The notes below the pieces were generated by a model. The model did not search any database. It saw only the letters and a list, made by a program, of their open reading frames with translations, and had not been told where the DNA came from. A stretch of DNA of 64,000 nt from contig NZ_MJAH01000009.1 in NCBI RefSeq assembly GCF_001746295.1, positions 86,531-150,530 on the forward strand, read 5' to 3'. The position numbers were made by a program, and so were the translations under genes. This DNA is from Streptomyces sp. LUP47B (GTDB lineage: Bacteria > Actinomycetota > Actinomycetes > Streptomycetales > Streptomycetaceae). Below are positions 58,595-64,000 of this stretch, piece after piece; position 1 is the first letter of the stretch; each line of letters begins with the position of its first letter.

Positions 58595-59928
58595 GACGCC
58601 TGCTCCAGTGCCTCGGCGTACGTGACGACGCGGGCACCGCCGTGCGCGGAGACGTAGGCCCGCGCGGTCTCCGGGGCGACGAAGGGCAGCAGCTTGTCGC
58701 CGTCGGCCACCCAGACCGCCTTGTCGGCGAACCAGAGGGTGCCGGTGGTGGCGTCGGGGACGTAGGCGGCGCGGAAGCCGTCCTTGTGGGCGGAGACGTA
58801 CGCGAGGAGTTCGGCGGGCGTCTTGAAGCTCTGTGTACTGGAGGCGCCCTTGGGCCAGACCTCGCTCGCGGAGGCGGCGGGAGCGGCGGCGAGGCGCTTG
58901 GCGTAGCCCGCCCCGAGGGCCTTCTTGACGTACTGGTCGTCGACGAAGGAATCCACGTCGATGTCGCCGGTCAGCTTGGCCGCCTTCAGTACCGAGACGT
59001 CCTGCTTCAGCGCGGACACCAGCTGCGGCTTGACCGCCGGGTCGAAGGTCGCGATGCCGTGGGCGCCGTTGTAGAGGTAGACGACCTCGGCGGGCAGACC
59101 GGTGGCCTTCGCGACCGACTCGGCGGCGGCGACCGGGTGGTCGTCGAGGTAGTCGGTGGTCTCGGCCTGGGCCTTCAGGAACGCCTCCAGGACCGCCGGG
59201 CGCTTCTTGGCGAAGTCCTCGCGGGCGGTGACGCCGTGGAAGGTGGGCAGGTTCAGCTCGGCACCGTCGTACAGGGCCTTCGCCTTTCCCTGGTAGGCGA
59301 GCAGCCCGGGCCAGGCGACGAACTGGGAGAGCGCGTCCGTACTGCCCGCCGCTAGGGCCGAAGCACCCACCGCGGGCTGCTGGTTGAGCTTCTCGATGCC
59401 CTTGTCGGGGTCGATGCCGGCGCGCTGGAGGGCCCGTACGAGGGTGCCGTCGGCGGCGGAGCCGACGCTGGTGGAGACCTTCCTGCCCTTGAGGTCGGCG
59501 AGGGAGGCCAGTTTCGAGCCGGGGGAGGTGACGATGGTGTTGAGACTGCCGCGCAGGTTGTAGCCGGTGACCGAGACCAGGCGGGTGGGCTTGCCGAGCT
59601 GCTTGCCGCGGGCCGCGTTGATGAGGAGCGGGAAGTCGCCCATCGAGCCGATGTCGATCTTCCCGGCGGTCATCTGGGCGGTGATGGGGGCGCCGGTGGC
59701 GTAGTCCTGCCAGTCGACCTTGTAGGTGTGGCCGTCGTGGAGGGAGTTGAGCTGCTTCTCGAAGTAGCCGAGCGAGCGAAGCAGCGTTCCGGCCGTGACC
59801 GTGTTGATGGTCCTGGACTGGTAGCCGACGGTGACGGTGACCGTGGAACTGTCGCCCGCCTGGGCGCTGCCGCAGGCCGTCAGCGGCGCGAACAGCAGCA
59901 GTGCGGCGACAACCGGTTTGTGTTTCAT
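58591..59928 (-). CDS. Solute-binding lipoprotein (SsuA/NMT1 type) with NosL-like C-terminal domain
   Basis: The 445-aa product has a lipobox (PLTAC, Cys about 19). Residues about 35-330 form an NMT1/SsuA-like binding protein (VGYQSRTINTV, ITAQMTAGKIDIGSMGDFPLLI, LADLKGRKVSTSVGSAADG). The last 80 residues are extra. TPAELLAYVSAHKDGFRAAY, then the ADKAVWV and LLPFVAPETARAYVSAHGG segments, resemble the beta-rich half of NosL, the copper lipoprotein of nitrous oxide reductase assembly. NosL's N-terminal metal-binding Cys motif is not present. It delivers substrate to the adjacent permease. Confidence 0.85.
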   Translation of the reverse strand: MKHKPVVAALLLFAPLTACGSAQAGDSSTVTVTVGYQSRTINTVTAGTLLRSLGYFEKQLNSLHDGHTYKVDWQDYATGAPITAQMTAGKIDIGSMGDFPLLINAARGKQLGKPTRLVSVTGYNLRGSLNTIVTSPGSKLASLADLKGRKVSTSVGSAADGTLVRALQRAGIDPDKGIEKLNQQPAVGASALAAGSTDALSQFVAWPGLLAYQGKAKALYDGAELNLPTFHGVTAREDFAKKRPAVLEAFLKAQAETTDYLDDHPVAAAESVAKATGLPAEVVYLYNGAHGIATFDPAVKPQLVSALKQDVSVLKAAKLTGDIDVDSFVDDQYVKKALGAGYAKRLAAAPAASASEVWPKGASSTQSFKTPAELLAYVSAHKDGFRAAYVPDATTGTLWFADKAVWVADGDKLLPFVAPETARAYVSAHGGARVVTYAEALEQAS

Positions 59929-59944
59929 GGGAGTTCAGGGCCTC

Positions 59945-60172
59945 TCACCGGAGCAGATAGGGCATGTTGACCGTGACGGCTCCGGTGGGACAGCGGGCCG
60001 CGCACGGGCCGCAGTACCAGCACTCGTCGACATGCATGTAGGCCTTGCCGCTGCTGGTGTCGATGGCCAGGGAGTCCAGCGGGCACATGTCCACGCAGAG
60101 GGTGCAGCCGTCGATGCACTTCGACTCGTCGATGGTCACGGGCACGTCGGCCCGCTGGGGCACCAAGGGCAT
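59945..60172 (-). CDS. Two-cluster [4Fe-4S] ferredoxin, AprB-like
   Basis: The 75-aa protein has two four-cysteine motifs, CIDGCTLCVDMCP (one spacer residue more than the standard motif) and CWYCGPCAARCP, giving two [4Fe-4S] clusters. This is the N-terminal fold of adenylylsulfate reductase beta. GGAG precedes ATG 60172. Encoded between the regulator and the binding protein of the flavoprotein operon, it is the natural electron carrier for the flavoprotein at the operon's end. Confidence 0.9.
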   Translation of the reverse strand: MPLVPQRADVPVTIDESKCIDGCTLCVDMCPLDSLAIDTSSGKAYMHVDECWYCGPCAARCPTGAVTVNMPYLLR

Positions 60173-60203
60173 GGCTGTCTCCAGGAAACGGCTCGGAAAG
60201 AGG

Positions 60204-60989
60204 TCAGAGGGAGCGGTGCAGCAGGCCGCTCATCGTGATGCGGTCGCCGCGGAAGCGGATGAACTCCAGGTCGACGGGGCGGCCGTCGGCGAGGTGGGTG
60301 AGGCGTTCCAGCATCAGGACGGCCGCGCCGCGCGGGGCTTCCAGTACGGCGGCGGAGTGGGCGTCCGCGTTCACCGCCTCCAGGGTGATCTCGGCGTGTC
60401 CGAGGCCCTGGCCGGTGATCGTCTCCAGGAGGCGGAAGACGTCGGTGTTCTCCAGGTCGGCGCCGAGCAGGGCGGTGCCGATGTCGAGGGGGATGTAGGT
60501 GAGGTCGAGGGAGAGGGGGAGGCCGTTCAGGCGGCGCAGGCGTTCGATGTAGAGGACGTCGGTGCCGGGGGAGATCTGGAGGCGCTGGGCCACCGGGTGG
60601 GGGGCGGGGGCCGGGCCCATGGTGCGGACCTCGTTGGTGACCGTGCCGTGCTCGTGCAGGGTTTCCGCGAGCCCCATCAGACGGTCCAGGCCATGGGGGT
60701 ACTTCTGGCCCACGACCACGGTGCCGACGCCGGGGAGGCGTTCGACCAGGCCTTCGGCGCGGAGCAGGTCCAGGGCTTGGCGGACCGTGTTGCGGGAGGC
60801 GCGGTAGTCGGTGGCGAGGGTCGTCTCGTGGGGGAGGGTGCCGTCCTCGAAGCCGCCGGTCAGAAGCTGGTGGCGCAGGAGGTCGGCGAGTTGCCGGGCC
60901 TGGTCCGCACGCAGCCGGCGCCGGGCCCGGGCGGCGACGGTGGTCGCGCCTTGGCCGGCGTGGTCCCGGACACGGTCGGTGGATGGCAT
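60204..60989 (-). CDS. GntR-family regulator (HutC/UTRA type)
   Basis: The 261-aa protein has a winged HTH at about residues 30-95 (LLTGGFEDGTLPHETTLATDYRAS, then RNTVRQALDLLRAEGLVERL) and a UTRA ligand domain (about 115-255). It is the first gene of the ferredoxin/ABC/flavoprotein operon, 31 nt from the ferredoxin, and probably represses it until a ligand binds. The start is uncertain between ATG 60989 and 61001; neither has a strong ribosome site. Confidence 0.88.
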   Translation of the reverse strand: MPSTDRVRDHAGQGATTVAARARRRLRADQARQLADLLRHQLLTGGFEDGTLPHETTLATDYRASRNTVRQALDLLRAEGLVERLPGVGTVVVGQKYPHGLDRLMGLAETLHEHGTVTNEVRTMGPAPAPHPVAQRLQISPGTDVLYIERLRRLNGLPLSLDLTYIPLDIGTALLGADLENTDVFRLLETITGQGLGHAEITLEAVNADAHSAAVLEAPRGAAVLMLERLTHLADGRPVDLEFIRFRGDRITMSGLLHRSL

Positions 60990-61007
60990 GGCTGGAACCA
61001 TACCGAG

Positions 61008-61023
61008 CCGGTAGGAAAACCGG
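61008..61023. promoter_or_regulatory. Inverted repeat upstream of the GntR gene
   Basis: CCGGT-AGGAAA-ACCGG lies about 20 bp before the GntR start, well placed for autoregulation of the whole operon. Confidence 0.4.
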
Positions 61024-61139
61024 TGTTGCCGGATTGTTGCGCCACCTGACGCTCCAACGGATCGGCGCTGACCTGCGCATTCAGGTGCTGTGGGGCGACA
61101 TGTGCCACCTGACGGTGAAAGCGGACGCGAGTCGACCTA

Positions 61140-61212
61140 CTAGGGGGCGCGGGGCTGTATCGATGTGCGGCTCCGCCGCGTGGGCGCGACCAGCCCCCAC
61201 CGGCCCGCAGCC
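61140..61212. repeat. Dispersed Streptomyces intergenic repeat, long form
   Basis: CTAGGGGGCGCGGGGCTGTA begins an element containing the hairpin GCGGCTCCGCCGC and ending in GCGCGACCAGCCCCC. Its two ends match the shorter repeat at 24455. It lies between the GntR gene start and the end of the M56 gene. Confidence 0.6.
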
Positions 61213-61233
61213 GAGATGCGACCCCACGGCCCC

Positions 61234-62175
61234 CTACGCCAGCGCCGACAACCCCGGCCCAAAAACGATCAGCAACGGCAACAACGGCACCAGTGCAGCC
61301 GTCGCAGACGTAAGCGCCCGCTGCCGGCGCAGCAACCGCGGCGGCGGCTCCAGCAGACGGTCCACCCGCTCACCCAGCAACCGGTGACTGGAGGCGCACG
61401 ACAGCACCCCCCGATGCTGGTTCAGCTCGATCAGCGCCAACGCCGTCGTCAGGTGACCGCACCGCCGCGACGCCGTGTCGTCCGCCGCCAGTTCCACCAA
61501 GCGGTGCGTCTGGTCGCAGAAGTGGGCGAAGAGCGGCACCCGCGGAAACCCCGTGGCCAGCGCGGTCGACAGATGGAGCAGCCAGTCGTGGCGGGCCCGC
61601 GCGTGTCCGCGCTCGTGGGTGAGGACGGCGTCCAGCTGGTGATCGGTCAGCCGGTGCAGCGCACCGGTCGTCACGATCAGCTGCGGCGGATTCCCCGGCA
61701 TCCACCAGGCGTCCGGATACTCGTCCTCCAGCACCAGCAGCGGACCGCGCGCCACAGCACCCAGCCCGGCCGGCAGATCCGGCGCGCGCTCCCGAAGATG
61801 CTCACGGGCGAGCCCCTGGCGCCGGCGGGCCTCGACCAGTTCACGGGCCAGCATCGCCGTGGTCCACGCGGCCCCGCCCGCCAGCAGCAGGGTCAGGGCG
61901 ACCGCCCAGGCCGGCGCCGCCGAGAGGTCGTACGCCGCCGTCACGGCCGGCGGCGCCGGGGCGAACACATGGTCGCGAACCGTGTGGAAGACCGCCGCCG
62001 CCCCCAGCACCAGCGCCGTCAGACAGCACAGCAGCACCGTGGCGACCAGGCACTGCCACACCCACAGCCCGACCACCGGTTCCCGTTCGGGCCACGCGGA
62101 CCGGGTGAGCGCACGCGGCACCGGCACGGCGGCCGCTACGGCGACGGTGCTCAGCAGGAGCAGGCAGAGAGTCAT
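61234..62175 (-). CDS. M56-family membrane metallopeptidase (BlaR1-like)
   Basis: The 313-aa protein has four or five helices and the zinc motif HERGH (about residue 189) with DQLDAVLT-type QLDAVLTHERGHARARHD, then the third ligand region LVELAADDTASRR. BlaR1/MecR1 relatives usually lie beside a BlaI repressor gene; none is present here, and there is no external sensor domain. An inverted repeat TACGT-N6-ACGTA (62248-62263) lies 73 bp upstream. Confidence 0.88.
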   Translation of the reverse strand: MTLCLLLLSTVAVAAAVPVPRALTRSAWPEREPVVGLWVWQCLVATVLLCCLTALVLGAAAVFHTVRDHVFAPAPPAVTAAYDLSAAPAWAVALTLLLAGGAAWTTAMLARELVEARRRQGLAREHLRERAPDLPAGLGAVARGPLLVLEDEYPDAWWMPGNPPQLIVTTGALHRLTDHQLDAVLTHERGHARARHDWLLHLSTALATGFPRVPLFAHFCDQTHRLVELAADDTASRRCGHLTTALALIELNQHRGVLSCASSHRLLGERVDRLLEPPPRLLRRQRALTSATAALVPLLPLLIVFGPGLSALA

Positions 62176-62329
62176 GCCACGGGCTCCGCATCCTGATCGG
62201 AGACAGGGAAGGTGGGGCTGGGTGGTGAGGTGCTGCGGGGCGGTCGGTACGTCGTCCCACGTATGCCGCCCGTCGCCAGTATGCCGTGAGCGGACGCCCT
62301 GCGGCAGGACTCGAACAGCACCGGACGCC

Positions 62330-63565
62330 TCACACCTCCCCGGGCACCACCCGTCCCGTCACTTCCCCCAGCCCCACCCGGACCCCGCCCGGACCGGGAG
62401 CCCACGCCGACAGCGTCACCACGTCCCCGTCCTCCAGGAACGTCCGCTTGCCGTCGGGGAGTTCGAGCGCGTCCCGGCCGTTCCAGGTCAGCTCCAGCAG
62501 CGATCCCCGCTCACCCGCCGAGGGCCCGCTCACCGTTCCCGAGCCGTACAGGTCACCCGTCCTCAGCGACGCCCCGTTCACCGTCATGTGAGCCAGCTGC
62601 TGGGCCGCCGTCCAGTACATGGTGGAGAACGGCGGCTCCGACACCACATGGCCGTTGACCGCGACGGAGATCCGCAAGTCGTAGCCGCCCGGTTCCACGT
62701 CGGAAGCGGTGTCGTCCAGATACGGCAGCAGTTCGTGCGTCCGCTCCGGCGGGGCCACCCGCGCCTCCTCCAGCGCGTCCAGCGGGGTGATCCACGCCGA
62801 CACCGACGTGGCGAAGGACTTGCCGAGGAACGGGCCGAGAGGGACGTACTCCCAGGCCTGGATGTCCCGCGCGGACCAGTCGTTGAGCAGACACAGCCCG
62901 AAGACGTGCTCCCGGAAGCCGTCGAGCCCGACCGGCCGGCCCAACTCCGAGGGCGTCCCGACCACGAAGCCGACCTCCGCCTCGATGTCGAGCCGCACGG
63001 ACGGCCCGAAGACCGGAGAGGCGTCGGAGGGGGCCTTCCGCTGCCCCGACGGCCGTACGACATCCGTCCCCGACACCACCACCGTGCCCGCGCGGCCGTG
63101 GTACCCGATCGGCAGGTGCTTCCAGTTGGGGGTCAGGGAGTCGGCGGCGTCGGGCCGGAAGATCTGGCCGACGTTTCGCGCGTGGTTCTCGGAGGCGTAG
63201 AAGTCGACGTAGTCCGCGACCTCGAAGGGGAGATGGAGGTCGACCGACGACAGCGGGTGGAAGAAGCCCGCGACGGCCTCCTGGTGCGCCGGCACCGTCA
63301 CCCACGCGGTGAGCGCGCGCCGCACGTCCGACCAGGCCGTACGGCCGGCGGCGAGGAGCGGGCCCAGGGAGGGCCGGGCGAGCAGGGAGACGTACGGGGA
63401 ACCGAGGGCGGCGGCCGCCGCGCCCGCGTCGAGGACATGGTCACCGAGGCGGACGCCGACGGTCCGGTCGGACGAACCCGTCGGCGAGAACACTCCGTAC
63501 GGAAGGTTGTGCGGACCGAAGGGGTCGCCCTCGGGCACGTCGAAGGGGACATCGAAGGGGGGCAT
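62330..63565 (-). CDS. fahA: Fumarylacetoacetase
   Basis: A 411-aa enzyme of the tyrosine/homogentisate pathway that cleaves fumarylacetoacetate to fumarate and acetoacetate. It shows the N-terminal SH3-like domain. The catalytic YVDFYASENHARNVG segment carries Asp and His. PIGYHGRAG, LDIEAEVGFVVG (metal Glu pair) and NDWSARDIQAWEYVPLGPF follow. ATG 63565 gives the usual N-terminus; the earlier in-frame ATG would add 17 basic residues. No hppD or hmgA gene is in the window. Confidence 0.95.
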   Translation of the reverse strand: MPPFDVPFDVPEGDPFGPHNLPYGVFSPTGSSDRTVGVRLGDHVLDAGAAAAALGSPYVSLLARPSLGPLLAAGRTAWSDVRRALTAWVTVPAHQEAVAGFFHPLSSVDLHLPFEVADYVDFYASENHARNVGQIFRPDAADSLTPNWKHLPIGYHGRAGTVVVSGTDVVRPSGQRKAPSDASPVFGPSVRLDIEAEVGFVVGTPSELGRPVGLDGFREHVFGLCLLNDWSARDIQAWEYVPLGPFLGKSFATSVSAWITPLDALEEARVAPPERTHELLPYLDDTASDVEPGGYDLRISVAVNGHVVSEPPFSTMYWTAAQQLAHMTVNGASLRTGDLYGSGTVSGPSAGERGSLLELTWNGRDALELPDGKRTFLEDGDVVTLSAWAPGPGGVRVGLGEVTGRVVPGEV

Positions 63566-63790
63566 GGGGTACTGCCTCACTCTCGCGCTGCCGTGCGGTG
63601 CAGGTGGTCGCGGCACACGTTACGGCCGAGTCGCCTGTCGCGGCAGTGCCTCAAGGGGCAGCGAGGTGACTAAAGAGTTCGCAATGTCCTGTTACGGGTC
63701 ACTCGGAGGCTTCCATTCCGGCTTAGCGTCCTTTGCGAGTACGGACGGGATGGGTGGGATCGCGTCCGATGGGGGACGCGTGGGGGGACC

Positions 63791-64000
63791 GTGGCCAGGA
63801 GCGCGAGCAGTGTGCCATTCGAGGCCGATCGTGAGGTACCGGCCCTGATCGTCAAGTTCGGCGACTACCCGCTGCACCACGGCGGAGTCGGCGCGATCCG
63901 CAGTCTGGGCCGCCTCGGCGTGCCCATGTACGCCATCACGGAGGACCGCTACACGCCCGCGGCGGCCTCCCGGTACCTCACCCGCGCGTTCGTCTGGCCG
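63791..64000 (+). CDS. Partial ATP-grasp-type carboxylate-amine ligase-like protein
   Basis: GTG 63791 has a G6 run 3-8 nt upstream and opens a frame that runs off the window end (70 codons). It reads VPALIVKFGDYPLHHGGVGA, then IRSLGRLGVPMYAITEDRYTP, the nucleotide-binding-type N-terminal pre-ATP-grasp domain seen in Streptomyces carboxylate-amine ligases. The catalytic part is outside the window, so the call is tentative. Confidence 0.6.
   Translation, partial: MARSASSVPFEADREVPALIVKFGDYPLHHGGVGAIRSLGRLGVPMYAITEDRYTPAAASRYLTRAFVWP

Noticed and set aside
54596-58657. 1353-codon plus-strand open frame opposite the flavoprotein and transporter genes
   Set aside because: Shadow of the minus-strand operon; sequence is Gly/Val/Arg/His-biased without any motif, while the minus frames show clear catalytic motifs.
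62172-62405. Frame ending in an ATGA overlap with the M56 gene, tested as a BlaI repressor
   Set aside because: The translation has no winged helix and none of the BlaI motifs; the overlap is chance.

Overview
This is high-GC actinomycete chromosome, almost certainly Streptomyces. Evidence: codon third positions are nearly all G or C, GTG starts and 4-nt stop/start overlaps are common, and genus-typical families are present (WhiJ-type XRE/DUF397/ATPase trio, PASTA protein, NlpC/P60 hydrolase). The menaquinone genes belong to the futalosine pathway, and a 14-gene nuoA-N operon lies next to them. No rRNA, tRNA, CRISPR array, transposase or phage gene was seen.

Left part (1-18.5 kb), mixed accessory and housekeeping genes: a divergent FabG4-like reductase / FadA2-like thiolase pair around a palindromic operator; an acyl-CoA synthetase; a drug-type MFS exporter fused to three carboxypeptidase-regulatory-like domains; a secreted PNGase A-like amidase; the WhiJ-like trio; a secreted beta-propeller/Ig-like protein; a LysR regulator; a DUF6817 gene with a TTA (bldA) codon; a Tat-exported ketosteroid-dehydrogenase-like flavoprotein; a methyltransferase; azlCD with a divergent XRE-cupin regulator.

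Middle (18.5-35 kb), menaquinone and envelope: cold-shock protein, mqnA, a Ser/Thr kinase overlapping a prepilin-peptidase-like gene, mqnC, a short amidohydrolase-like protein, a GH18-like lipoprotein, then a small membrane protein, a deacetylase-glycosyltransferase and an acyltransferase that runs by overlap into menG. PASTA, GNAT, menJ-like geranylgeranyl reductase, peptide deformylase and NlpC/P60 genes follow. mqnA, mqnC, menG and menJ make, methylate and partly saturate menaquinone, the electron acceptor of the complex I encoded next door.

35-51.8 kb: a 0.7-kb regulatory region with a good Rex-type operator and a cluster of GTGATC motifs, then the complete, tightly overlapping nuoABCDEFGHIJKLMN operon, closed by a strong hairpin.

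Right part (52-64 kb): recQ, then the most unusual locus, a six-gene minus-strand operon. It encodes a GntR regulator, a two-cluster ferredoxin, a lipoprotein solute-binding protein with a NosL-like C-terminal domain, an SsuBC-like permease and ATPase, and an AprA/SdhA-type flavoprotein fused to HEAT repeats. It looks like an uptake system coupled to an AprBA-like redox enzyme of unknown substrate. An M56 peptidase, fumarylacetoacetase and the start of an ATP-grasp-like gene close the window.
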